The position numbers were made by a program, and so were the translations under genes. A DNA stretch of 64,000 bases from Lumbricus terrestris (Eukaryota; Annelida; Clitellata; Crassiclitellata; Lumbricidae): assembly GCA_949752735.1 (NCBI GenBank), contig OX457036.1:1996120-2060119 (forward strand). Reading direction: 5' to 3'. The notes under the pieces were generated by a model, which had not been told where the DNA came from, ran no database searches, and saw only the letters and a program-made list of their open reading frames with translations. Numbering within the stretch: the stretch's first letter is position 1; each line of letters opens with the position of its first letter. Below are positions 43,660-53,815 of this stretch, piece by piece.

Positions 43660-43790
43660 AATAAAGCACTATATAAGATGGTTAGTAATGTTTTAAAGGT
43701 GTTTAAATTCATCGACAGATTGCTTACTACTGTAACAGGTGTGGCATCCAGCGTTTTAGTGGACAATTGATCTGCTCTGCTTGCATTTAA
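43660..43790 (-). repeat. Local direct repeat with 42740-42862
   Basis: It repeats GGTGTTTAAATTCATCGACA, GATTGCTTACTACTG and TGGCATCCAGCGTTTTAGTG. Between the two copies lies the LINE fragment at 43120-43573. Confidence 0.7.
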
Positions 43791-43867
43791 GATTTATTTA
43801 AATTTTCCAGATATATAAAATCGCTCAAAACATACATGTACGTAGAGTTTTGCAAAACACCACTATA

Positions 43868-44508
43868 TACACGGTGTTCGGAAAAAACTGAATCTCTCTT
43901 ATTGATACGATAATTTATGTAATAATTTGTACAATTAAAAAATATGGAGAAACTTCAGTTTGAAGGACAAGAATCAGATAAATATCATTTGTTAGTTATA
44001 ATGTACATGTATGTTCCAAATTTCCTCCTACGGCCTCAACACACGCACAGATACGCGCTCGCCACTGATTAATTGCTGAATCGATTACAGCTTGATCAAA
44101 TTCGTCCCATTCCTGTATCATACGCTGACGTAGTTCTCCGACATCGCGTACCTTTTCTTACAAACTTTTTCTTTAATCACATACCAGATTTTATAATACA
44201 CGGGATTAAGGTCTAGGCTATTTGAAATGTAGACCTACCAAGTGTGCAGGCTATAGCTCACTAACAACAGCCTGTCTTGATCGCTCAAGCCGTGCCTGCT
44301 TGTTTACCACCGTTAGCTCAGTCGCTCTGTACGCTCTTTGAAACATTTTAAATGACATCAAGTATTAACTGGAATAGGATGTAATTATAAAGACTAGCTG
44401 AGTTTATAGTTGGGAATAAAATAGTTCTATTCTCAATAATAGTTTTCCATGTTTGGTGCTAAATTCTTTATTTATTGTAGAGGTTCGGTTTTTTCCGAAC
44501 ACCGTGTA
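43868..44508 (-). mobile_element. mariner-like relic
   Basis: The ends ACACGGTGTTCGGAAAAAAC and GTTTTTTCCGAACACCGTGT are inverted, abutted by TA on both sides. Inside, the minus strand at about 44030-44235 reads in shifting frames like a mariner transposase C-terminus, including a block like QEWDEFDQAVIDSAINQWRA then a decayed EAVGGNLEH. Most of the transposase is deleted. The 640-bp element is therefore non-autonomous. Confidence 0.75.
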
Positions 44509-44656
44509 TATATGGGTATTTCAAATCAACGGGCTGGTGGAGCTGGAGGTAACCCAAAAAGGTGGGGCTGTGTGCCAGCTACAATAATTATGATAATAAC
44601 GTGACCTATAAGCCGACGATAAAAGCCATTTGATCCATATGAGGTTAACACTAAAG

Positions 44657-45170
44657 CCGGTGTCACGATGTAAAGTCTCCCCCCCCCCCCGATACAAAAT
44701 CTCCCCGAAATTGAGTCTTCCTCTGATCAAATTCTGTATTGGAAAACAGTTTCCAATGCAAAAGTATATAATTTATATATTCTCTTATTAAACAATTAAG
44801 CGACGTAAACTAACGGTTTAACCTGCTCATCTATAAATTTCATGCAACTGTAGCCCATTTCTACAAAAGAGAGGCTTTCCTCTCTCATCTTTAGACAGTT
44901 TTGTCAGGCTGCACTGTGGTTGGGAGCGCCTCTGAGTAGCCCATTGAAGAGGCGCTGTATAAGTGCATCTAATGAACCTAACGAATTTCACGCTGAACGG
45001 GGATTCTTCGTTCGTGATCGGAGGAAATGTTCTCTTCCCCGGAGACTTTATTTCAGAATATAGTCTCCGGGGGCGAATTTATTCTGGAACAGATCCGCCG
45101 GTGAGGAATCTGTTTCGAAATAATAGTCTTCGGAGGGAGACGTTTAGGGGAGACTGTCACGTGACACCGG
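44657..45170. mobile_element. MITE with GCCGGTGTCACG termini
   Basis: CCGGTGTCACGATG..AGTCTCCCC at the left corresponds to GGGGAGACTGTCACGTGACACCGG at the right (written in two parts: GGGGAGACTGTCACG then TGACACCGG). Shorter inverted blocks (TCCCCGGAGACT and AGTCTCCGGGGG) repeat inside near 45037-45070. An L2/CR1-type tail (GGGAGCGCCTCTGAGTAG, AAGAGGCGCTGTATAAG) is inserted at about 44922-44975. No coding. Confidence 0.7.
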
Positions 45171-46300
45171 TCGCTTGAAATAATTGAATTAGACACCACT
45201 AAGTAGTACATAAGTGGAGCTATATATATAAAATAATCGGTCGTTTGTAAATGCAATCCTAGCATAATTATATCATTAAAAAATAGCGCTGCATTAAAGT
45301 TTCGATGTCACGAAATGTCCTTCAACAATGAGTAAATTAATCATAAGCTTGAAACTTCTGTTTACGCGTAAAATGTTTATTCAAGCCAATGAGGGAAGTT
45401 CCACCCTGTATCGATTAAGGGTCATGTATCATAATGGTCAGATATGGCAGGAGATGGACGGAGGGTGGAATTTGGCTATGCATGTCCGCATGTTCGTCCA
45501 AAATGCACGCCCACCGTTTCGCAGCTATTCACCCGATGTCACGCCAATGTGTTATCCATGCGCCACCGTGTTGTAAGTAATAATGTAACACATTCATCAT
45601 CATCATCATCAAAATCCATGGGCTAAATACCCGTAGCTGTCCGACGCCACTCTCTGTCTGAGTCTGTCTCGGGTCATGCTGCCCAGCTTCAACCGGTCCG
45701 GTCAGCAGGTCTGCTCCATCCTAACATCTTTGAAGCAGCTAGACCACCTTGTCTGATTAAAGAGAATATTGGGAGAGGCATGTCAATGCCCGTATGTGTC
45801 CCATGCTCTCTCCCCCGACTATCTCTACTGGTCTGTCCTGACCGGCCTGTGCACTGTAACACATTGCAGACTGAAATTCACTTAAATTCGTCCACATGTC
45901 TTGGAATCATTTCTGAAATTGTCCCGTCAGAAATGAGATGTCATTAAACCACCACTCACCATTTAATATTTCTGACATAATGACAAGCGCTGAGTTCAAC
46001 GTACCTTTGAGTCATCTCCGACGTGATTAAACACCTTTTTATCGATTTGCATTTGCCATTATAAGCAAAGCTTTTTAAAGTAAATATGTTGCGTCCTCTG
46101 GCTTTTTCGTTTTTATACTGAGTTCAGCGTTGAAAACCAGGTGTACATCTACACGAGTCCACAATCATGCACTATTTCTATTGCATGTGAGGGGTGAATA
46201 TCGTTTTGCGAAATAATTCACCGCGTTGTAAGCACTTATGTAACACGGCACAGGCTGAAAAAATAAAAAAATAAATAAATTCATCCAAGTGTCCTGGAAT
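45171..46300. other. Non-coding stretch, no gene recognised
   Basis: CAACAATGAGTAAATTAATC at 45322 resembles blocks at 53049 and 24958, so this is probably another old repeat. A CAT microsatellite lies at 45594-45612. A family A core (TTAAACACCTTTTTATCG) is at 46026-46043. Frames of 60-82 codons look like chance. Confidence 0.45.
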
Positions 46301-46307
46301 CATTAAT

Positions 46308-46745
46308 GTGACACAGGGGCTCAAAACCCGTCACATGTCGGATTTTGACCTTTTGATTTAGTCATATGCTACAATGACCATGCTCTAAAATGCTTTTGAC
46401 ACAATGAAATTATCTTTTTTCTAACAAAAGTTGTGCTCGTTTGGTTCTTTCATTAGTTTATAGTGAAAAAATAAAATAAAAAGTTACTGAATATTCGTGT
46501 CATCCAAGTCTACTGAATCCAATAAGTTATTATTCTGAAAATTTTCTGGGCAGTAGAGGCATATATTCTGAATCAGATAACCCAAACGGCATCAAAATCG
46601 GTTCACTACTTCACAAATTAGGTTGAATTCACAGTCATATACTGAATTGAAGAATAAACTGCATTCTTTACCCCTCTCACCTATTTTGGCGTCTAGCGCA
46701 ATATCTAGGAAGCGACAAACGACGGGTTTCGAGCCCCTGCGTCAC
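46308..46745. mobile_element. MITE with GTGAC(R)CAGGGGCTC termini
   Basis: GTGACACAGGGGCTCAAAAC plus CCGTC at the left is inverted as GACGGGTTTCGAGCCCCTGC plus GTCAC at the right, about 25 bp with two differences. The 438-bp element has no coding. I could not fix a target duplication, so the superfamily is open. Confidence 0.72.
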
Positions 46746-46832
46746 GTTTCTGTAATTGCATCGTTCATTCTCTTGAGGTTCGTTTTCATACGTTTAAAAT
46801 AGGAATCCACTGTAGCACGGCACTTAATACCG

Positions 46833-46985
46833 CGAAACTTAGCACCGCGACAGTTGATAACGGGCCGAAAATCAAATCCCACCGATATTATTAATCCCGC
46901 GACAGTTAATCCCGAAGGCCAACAAAAACCGGCGAAAATCTAATCCTTCGACAGTTAATTCCAACGACAGCTACATTTGCACACA
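46833..46985. repeat. Degenerate short tandem motif CGACAGTTAATYCC
   Basis: Variants of CGCGACAGTTAATCCCG occur four times in 150 bp, interleaved with CCGCGAAA, CGGGCCGAAAATC and CGGCGAAAATCTAATCC. The texture resembles the block at 61918-62045. Confidence 0.55.
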
Positions 46986-47014
46986 AATTAAAAGAGTGCT
47001 GTAATATACCAAAC

Positions 47015-47095
47015 CAAATTTTTTTCAAGGGATACAGCTTATGTTGTCATAGGCCCTCGTCAAATCTGGATCCATCCATCCATTTGCACACAAAA
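47015..47095 (+). repeat. Family C hairpin repeat
   Basis: TTCAAGGGATACAGCTTATG, TTGTCATAGGCCCTCGTC and AAATCTGGATCCATCCATCC match the 52459 copy, with a weakened left stem arm. Confidence 0.6.
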
Positions 47096-47383
47096 GGTTC
47101 TCTTGGGTATATGAAAATACGAGAGTAAGAGGCTGGAAAGTCGAAAAACGCGATATTTCTATTTGGTTTCAGACTTTTGCACATCACTGTAATTACAATC
47201 ACACGACGTTTTATACAGCGGCACTTAATACCTGAACACAGCAGTATCACTATTTGGACGAATAATTATTAATAATTATTATTAATGGACGAATAGTATT
47301 ATTATTGTTGACATAATAGTTAGGTATTCCGTATAATCCTTCACGCAGCGATAAGAGACGTAATATCTTCACAAATGCTTTAA

Positions 47384-47640
47384 CCCTCAGGCTACCATGC
47401 TTTTTTGTAACATGGACTGCCAAGGGGGGTGGTAACCACCCACCCTGGATTTTGGGTTTGGTTTGAAATATCATAACTTGCAATACACCAATGGATAGAG
47501 CATTCATTTCTGCACAAAATTATATATTTAGGTCAAAGAATATATGAATCTACCTCGGAATTATACGATTTTTTACCTGGGGACCCATAATGATTGATTC
47601 CACAAACGTGTACTTTTGCATGAACAAACCTAAACTGAAT
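47384..47640 (-). mobile_element. piggyBac-type MITE fragment
   Basis: TTAA at 47380-47383 is followed by CCCTCAGGCTACCATG and GGGGGGTGGTAACCACCC. The next 200 bp match the right part of 35807-36785 in reverse (for example ATCATAACTTGCAATACACC and GATTCCACAAA). The other end is missing, so it is a one-ended relic. Confidence 0.75.
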
Positions 47641-48215
47641 AAGATGACGCCAAGAAGACACATTGCATGGAGATGTGAGTTTGAAGAGTTCCAGCAGCAA
47701 GGCCTGGCAGTGGTTGAAGTGTCACAAACAGAATAGACTTATATGATTAAGGCATAATTATAATTATCATGATGAATGGAACTTCACCTTCAAACTGCCG
47801 AATACGTATGCTCTCGCCATTACCGCCCAAGAAACCGCACACAATATTATTGCCAAAAGCAGTTTAAGACTGCGAGGTGAAAATGCATAGCAATGATTAG
47901 TGGCAAACAATGCAGGATGGCAGTAACTCGATCGATTTTGTTGTTGAGGGAGTCGTCACAACTGTCGAAATCTCACCAAGGGGTCGCCGCACTGAAAAAG
48001 TTGAGAATCGCGGCTGTTATAATCAGACAGCTGAAGTCCATTGATTACACACCTTTATATGGCAGAAGAAACATTATTATAAGAAATAAAATTTTCGCTC
48101 ATTTATTCGCTCAAATAAATAAAATGAATAATTTCCCGATGTAAGCGGCATTTGATGCAAAAATCAAACTGTTCAGCTAATATTATTGTAGCGTCAGCTA
48201 CCACTAACACTTTCT

Positions 48216-48297
<82 letters not shown>
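48216..48297. repeat. (AAT)n microsatellite
   Basis: An unbroken run of about 27 AAT triplets. It creates a meaningless poly-Asn/poly-Leu frame. Confidence 0.95.
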
Positions 48298-48329
48298 GAC
48301 GAGGCCTGACCCACCAGACATACATTCTT

Positions 48330-48396
48330 TAGTTAATAATAGTCCATAAGTCCCTGGGGGAATAAAGTACCTCAGGGCAAAAAAAAAAAAAAATAA

Positions 48397-48429
<33 letters not shown>

Positions 48430-48604
48430 ATAATAATAATAATAACGTCTTTCTGCCTCCATCCAACGCTTTAATGCTATTTCTTTCCGGGGCACTTTTG
48501 CCCAACCATGCACTACCGAGTGAGTTGCCGTTCCAGAGCGACATTAGTTATATCTCCGGATATTGTTTGGCACACCTGAGGGATCATAAATACCTCGGGT
48601 AAAA

Positions 48605-48636
<32 letters not shown>

Positions 48637-48666
48637 TAAATAAATAAATAAAAAAATAAAAAAAAA

Positions 48667-48730
<64 letters not shown>

Positions 48731-48733
48731 CCT
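48330..48733 (+). repeat. Two A-rich/AAT retroposon-like tails
   Basis: GGGGGAATAAAGTACCTCAG is followed by a long A-rich run and AAT repeats (48381-48445). CACACCTGAGGGATCATAAA and TACCTCGGGT precede a second A/AAT/AAAT run (48600-48730). The shared pattern suggests two 3' tails of the same retroposon family inserted in tandem. Confidence 0.5.
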
Positions 48734-48989
48734 TTTAATGGTTCAATCTGACACAGCGCAGAATGATTACAGGTACAGGTTATACGAAATACTGCCCACT
48801 ATAGCACGACACGCAGGTCGGCTTTACAGCAGTGGGTTCGGTAACTTAACTAATGGCCTAAGTGCTGGATCACTGCTGGTCGGCCAAGCCAAAAGTGGTA
48901 GGGGCTATCTTTATTTTTAGCAGAACCCGAGTCAAGCAACACAACAGCAAAGCGCCAATGGCAGCCAACAGAAACTTTAATAAATTAAT

Positions 48990-49072
48990 GCCCTGAGCGA
49001 GGCTTGAACCCGGGTCGCGCGGATGACTCTCAGTTTAACGGCCAGCGCTCTCTCCACTGAGCTACGGGAGAA
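48990..49072 (-). repeat. tRNA-like sequence, probably SINE head or tRNA pseudogene
   Basis: On the minus strand TAGCTCAGTGG is a perfect A box and GGTTCAAGCC a good B box. The D and T arms fold. The acceptor stem and anticodon stem have several mismatches, so I do not call a functional tRNA. No second copy is present to show a SINE boundary. Confidence 0.55.
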
Positions 49073-49094
49073 ATAGAGATTTGTCTGCTGCAAC

Positions 49095-49330
49095 ATGAAT
49101 AGTAGTGCCAAACCGATATTCCACAAAAGAGGAGGGCGACGTAAATCATTTTCGTTGCATAACAAAGCATCAAGAAAAGAAAGAAACCTTGTTGCCGAAG
49201 TTTCTTTAACTCTGGACCCACCCGTGACACCAACTGTGCATTTTCGTCTAAAGTTAAAGCAAGATCGAGAACCACAACCTTGGCAGCCACAGATTTCGTC
49301 ATATAGTAAATTACGTCTTTGCATAGACTA
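49095..49330 (+). repeat. Diverged relative of the 50158/50762 duplicated block
   Basis: AAAAGAGGAGGGCGACG, CCTTGTTGCCGAAGTTTC and TTTAACTCTGGACC parallel the order of blocks at 50250-50340. It overlaps a 78-codon frame with no known similarity. Confidence 0.5.
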
Positions 49331-50157
49331 AATTCTTAATTGTTCAGCTTCCGAAACTGTCCACTTTGACTATGTTCAACCTCGTCATTGGCGTCTAGAT
49401 TAAAATATTTTAAAGTAGGGAAATAGCTTGTTGGTGTATACAGGCGTAATGTGATACATTCATTGTTCTGCTTTTTGGGGTCATTGTAAGTTTGGGCGCA
49501 GACCAAGGGGTGACAGAGGGGACGCCCACCCAATGGAGGTGTTGGGGGGGTGGACGGCCCATGCATTTGTCACCCCCAATCGTTGAGCCTCACGACTTAA
49601 AAAAAGGTCATCATCTTTTTTGGCGGCGAAAATAGAAAATTTCGTGGAGATTTCGCCGGATGACTAAAAAAAGGGCGTCAGAAATTTTGACCGGTAAAAG
49701 ACGTCCGCCAAAAAACCTCGCGTCTTCTGTTCAAATTGACTTTTCTCAACCTCTTCACGGTCAGAAGGATTCAAATGTTTAAAAATAGAGAAATAGATTG
49801 TGGGGGTACAAAAGTGATACAAAATAGCGTTCGTTGTTCTACTTCTCCATTGTTCATCTTCACAATCTGTCCAAGTTGATTGCTCAACCTCTTCATTTGC
49901 AGAAGCTTTTGGCGATCATTTCTAGCGAGCAAGATTGAACGCATGACACCGCAGGGCAACAACTTCATGGGTTAGACCATTCTGGCTCCAGCACCTACCA
50001 GTGCCAGAACAGATTTTGCATAGAATGCCTAATACGAAGAAGAATTTGGGCTGGCCGTTTTGGCAGTTGATAGCTTCACAGTTGAAGAATTGATTTGCAT
50101 CATTAACGTTATTAAATTGAGGGCTAGGCCGTTCTGGCTCTCAACGCCTTCAGCTAT
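49331..50157. other. Non-coding sequence, no gene recognised
   Basis: Contains C- and G-rich patches near 49505-49580 and an inverted pair GGCGGCGAAAATAG with ATTTCGCCGG. No gene or named repeat is seen. Confidence 0.4.
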
Positions 50158-50424
50158 CTGAGTTCTCCCATTTCACTGCAGGTGCAGTAATCATCTCCAT
50201 TTTCCATCATCCATGGCAGGCTTCTGCAAAGAAGAAAGGTGCGTTTGAATAAAGGAGGCCGGCGACATGAATAAGTTTCGTCTCAACAGGCCATAAAAAA
50301 CTCGTTGCCTGAAGTTGTTAAACTCTGGACCAATCCGAGAATTAGATTTGTCTAAAGGAAAATCAACGTGGAGTAGGTCTATTACGACCCCAGGCAGTCA
50401 CCAGACTAATGTTGCTAAACAAAT
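50158..50424 (+). repeat. Direct duplication, left copy
   Basis: About 265 bp, from GAGTTCTCCC and CTGCAGGTGCAGTAATCATC to GTTGCTAAACAAAT, is repeated at 50762-51026 about 605 bp away with few differences (for example GGCCGGCGAC versus GGCGGGCGAC). It includes the family B core AATAAAGGAGGC. Confidence 0.88.
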
Positions 50425-50542
50425 AGGGATGAGGAATACAAAAAATTGCAAATTTTATGTAATTTATATAAGTACACGAAAAGCAATTAAAAGGTGTTAA
50501 GTAGATTGGCATTATAACAATTCAACGACATTTTCTTTTTCT

Positions 50543-50724
50543 TATGCGCACTTGTTATAGCACCCATCAAGCTCACTACTCAGAGGCGCGCCCGACTACA
50601 GAGCGGACACTGCAGCGGAGTTTCACGCCGAAGCGCTGAGCAATTGCAAGTGAAGGACTTGCCCCAAGTCCGCGGCGACTTGAGGTGGATTCAAACCTGC
50701 AAACTTTCGACTTGAAGGCGCCCC
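50543..50724 (-). mobile_element. tRNA-derived SINE (family 1), head-deleted
   Basis: Tail and body are intact (CACTTGTTATAGCACCC, ACTCAGAGGCGCGCCCGACT, TCACGCCGAAGCGCTGAGCA). The tRNA head has lost its A box, running only as far as GACTTGAAGGCGCCCC. It lies between the two copies of the 265-bp duplication. Confidence 0.8.
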
Positions 50725-50761
50725 GCAATGGAACGCCACTGGTGTCGAAATGAATACGTTT

Positions 50762-51026
50762 CTGAGTTCTCCCCATATTACTGCAGGTGCAGTAATCATC
50801 TCCATTTTCCATCATCCATGGCAGGCTTCTGCAAAGAAGAAAGGTGCGTTTGAATAAAGGAGGCGGGCGACATGAATAAGTTTCGTCTCAACAGGCCATA
50901 AAAAACTCGTTGCCTGAAGTTGTTAAACTCTGGACCAATCCGAGATTTAGAGTTGTCTAAAGGAAAATCAACGTGGAGTAGGTCTATTACGACCCCAGGC
51001 AGCCACCAGATGTTGCTAAACAAATT
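50762..51026 (+). repeat. Direct duplication, right copy
   Basis: Partner of 50158-50424. The two together bracket a SINE, which suggests that duplication and SINE insertion are of similar age, or that the duplication arose by unequal exchange. Confidence 0.88.
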
Positions 51027-51880
51027 ATACAATAATTACTAAGACAATCTCTTCTAATGAAGCAAGTAGGCTATCATTCAGCAGGCAGACGGTAAAAACT
51101 TATTATTGTGCAATAGTAAATTTCTGCACAGATTTTTTAGTAGCGACTTGTTTATTTTTTTATCATTTATGAATAATCTTGCGACAGAAAGTACACAATA
51201 ATTATAGCTTAAAACACTAAGGCGTCAAAGTAGATTAGAATAATTAGATGTTTTTTAGAACGATCTTTTTTATCATAGAGGGTCGCTGATGTCAAAAGGT
51301 ATCAATTTCTGAGCAGTTCTCTGTTAAACTGTTTAACCAAATGCACTAATGTAAAGCGGTTAAGACTCGCAACCTAAAATCATGTAATCGAAATTTCCGC
51401 TCCGTAATCTTGTGGAGTCGCATAGATCCGAAAATTAGACCATAAAATCAAAGACAGGGAAAGATGTACAGCTTTTGAAATGTGGATTTAGGACTAATAT
51501 GTAAAAAAACACATAGGCTAGATAGATAACAAAGGAACATTTAATAACCTGCTATTCTCACATTTCCACTTATAATATGGCTGAAGTTGTACACTAGTTC
51601 CCGGGGTTTCTGCACTAAAAGCGCCTCTGAAAAGTCTATGCTCTGGGAAGTGCTATATACATACAGTTTAAAATACCATGCGATAGATGATTATAATTAT
51701 ACAAAAGAAATTTCGTTGTTAAAGCGTTCAATACCCAAAGACATGCAGTTAACCCTTGTGGAATCTCTTTATGTTGATGACCTTGCTCCAGAAGCCTGAG
51801 AAGCGGTTGATGTGTGGGTCATACAAGCAGCCACTAGACGTCTCTACCAATGACTTAATTAGAGCCATTCATGTCCATAT
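51027..51880. other. Non-coding stretch with one L2/CR1-type tail
   Basis: AAAGCGCCTCTGAAAAGTC and GGGAAGTGCTATATACATAC at 51618-51665 are a decayed L2/CR1-type tail. Otherwise no gene is recognised. Confidence 0.5.
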
Positions 51881-51882
51881 AA

Positions 51883-51985
51883 CTCCGCCACTGGTTGCAC
51901 TCAGCCAGTGCCAGTCCCAAGCCTGGATAAAGGAGGACGGCGTCTCTAATGATCTTTGTTATCATACAGCGACGTTAAACTGAAA
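51883..51985 (+). repeat. Dispersed repeat family B, well-preserved copy
   Basis: CTCCGCCACTGG, GCCAGTCCCAAGCCTGGATA, AAGGAGGACGGCGTCTC and GACGTTAAACTG are all present, in the same order as at 13675. Confidence 0.8.
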
Positions 51986-52069
51986 AACCACCAAACGAAT
52001 GATGATAATGCGAAACAGTCCGTCCGTCCGTCCTTCCGTCCTTCCGTCCAATAACCCATTCATTTATTT

Positions 52070-52289
52070 TGTATGTGCACTTGTTCTAGAGCCCCTTCAC
52101 GCTCCCTGCTCAGAGGCGCTCCAGACTGGAGCGCGGACACTGCATCGGAGTTACACGCCGAAGCGATGAGCAATTGCAAGTGAAGGACTTGCTGAAGGTC
52201 CCTACGCTACGATTTGAGGTGAATTCGAATCTGCAACCATACGGCTGCAAGGCAACGAACATACCAACTACAATGTACACCAAAGAGCC
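52070..52289 (-). mobile_element. tRNA-derived SINE (family 1), diverged
   Basis: On the minus strand the head is worn (GGGCTCTTTGGTGTACATTG) but a B-box-like GATTCGAATTC survives. The tail has GAGCGCCTCTGAGCAG and a worn GAAGGGGCTCTAGAACAAG. Confidence 0.75.
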
Positions 52290-52458
52290 CACGATGTTCT
52301 TTAATTGCTGGTCAAAACTATTGCTAGCACTTTCCTTAACAGTAGCTTGTCAAACCATGGAATCAGATCAACGTTAGCGGTTCCGATACTGAAACTGATC
52401 GTGTCCACATCGTGCAGTCTCAAGCACGACAAAAACAGGAGGGCGACGGAAGTTTTGC

Positions 52459-52545
52459 GTGCTGTATTATGCCAAACAAATTTATGTCGAGGGTAACGGC
52501 CTCTGTTGTCATAGACCCTCGTCAAATCTGGATCCATCCATCAAT
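52459..52545 (+). repeat. Family C hairpin repeat, reference for the second variant
   Basis: CGAGGGT at 52488-52494 pairs with ACCCTCG at 52515-52521, where the 18472 copy has CCAGGGT and ACCCTGG. The intervening AACGGCCTCTGTTGTCATAG is the same. TCAAATCTGGATCCATCCATC follows as a possible tail. Confidence 0.8.
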
Positions 52546-52721
52546 ATCTAATCCATCGATGTTAACTGCATCTGATGCTACAAAAAGTCGTTACTTATCG
52601 CTAGATGTTGCCACATCTAGCAACACCGCCAAAATCACCCAGCCACTTCATACGGGAAGATTGGTGTAAGCTGACTTTGAAGAATTGTATCCGCTGTTTA
52701 GGCTGGCAAAGATAAAACTAG

Positions 52722-52889
52722 TCCGCCGCACAAGGTGAGGATTGCCGGGGGGGGGGGGGTTAGGGGTTTCAACCCCCAGTATTTCTTAGAGCCCATGGTG
52801 GAGTCTGTTTTTCACACCACAATTCCAAGTGGATAATGGTCCGCCCCCCCCCCGTTATTTTCCACAATTCTCACATTGCCGCCGCACTA
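52722..52889. mobile_element. Possible small MITE with G/C runs
   Basis: CCGCCGCACAAGGTGAGGATTG in two parts (CCGCCGCAC, AGGTGAGGATTG) faces CAATTCTCACATTGCCGCCG at the right. Each is followed inward by a run of ten or more G or C. The inverted match is imperfect. Confidence 0.4.
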
Positions 52890-53540
52890 ACACGCTTGAA
52901 AAATCATTCAATCAGACACCTTTCAATAGGATACTTCCTATATGTTATATATTTTCAAATCTCTTTTTATTTCTAGATGATGGATTCAGAGGATTGAAAA
53001 GCGCTTTCCGTTAACATAATCATATCGATGCCACAAAACGCTGGTCAACGATGAGTAAATTAATTGTAATCGTAATCACGTGACATTAATTTTGCTAACG
53101 CCTAAAATGGGAATAGCGTTTGGAGATGGCATTCTCTTCCGATCTGTATGACATAGTGAGGATGAATATCGTCGGTCAATATCTAAGAATTGTCAAGATC
53201 AAAGTTCTCTGAAGAGTTCATCTTACCTACGCGTTTCGCAAATACACTGTTATGATCTATAAAAACTATTGGTAGCTCGCAATAACACACATGTAAGAAA
53301 CGTCATATCGTGTCTTAAATCACAGTTTATCAAGTATCGTCACGAATTTAATGATCGTAGCAAACGGTGTAAACTTACATTTCGAACGACAACCGAGTTT
53401 GAGAGTCGCCCTACTAGGCCTAGTTGTACTAAATGCTAATTACTAGGTACTAATTACTAATTTTACGTTATGAGGATTGTATTTCATCGAAGAAGATCTT
53501 ACGTCGATGATGTTTCTAAGTTATATAAAATTGTTCATCA
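52890..53540. other. Non-coding stretch with family A core
   Basis: TCAGACACCTTTCAATAGG at 52912-52930, and AACGATGAGTAAATTAATTG at 53047-53066, which is shared with 45322. No gene is recognised. Confidence 0.45.
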
Positions 53541-53659
53541 ACTGTTTTAAAGGTGTGCAAAGATGTCGTTACCTACTCATAACAAAACGACTGAATGCTA
53601 AGATTAATAATAATAGTAATGGCAATAATATAAAAATTAATATTTTTACCGTATGCGAT

Positions 53660-53815
53660 GATCCTGGCAAGAATTCGAGCGTTGTCGGCTGCACACGCCG
53701 GAGTCTGACTCGGACCATTCCTTTTGCGGCTTGCGGTCTGGAGTTGAGCAATGAGGCGATTAGGGTTGCCGCAGGATTCCGCCTTGGCCAAACTCTCTGT
53801 GCATCACTCAGTTCT
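53660..53815 (+). pseudogene. Small fragment of the same LINE protein as 43120-43573
   Basis: The frame encodes CGLELSNEAIRVAAGFRLGQ followed by TLCASL, closely parallel to LSDEAVRVVIGLRLGLDLCE at 43.2 kb. The sequence then leaves the family. It is a decayed LINE remnant with no catalytic motif. Confidence 0.55.

Noticed and set aside
48103..48513. 136-codon minus frame with poly-Leu and poly-Phe
   Set aside because: It is a translation of AAT and A-rich microsatellites.
48990..49072. Functional tRNA gene
   Set aside because: A and B boxes are good, but the acceptor and anticodon stems do not pair well.
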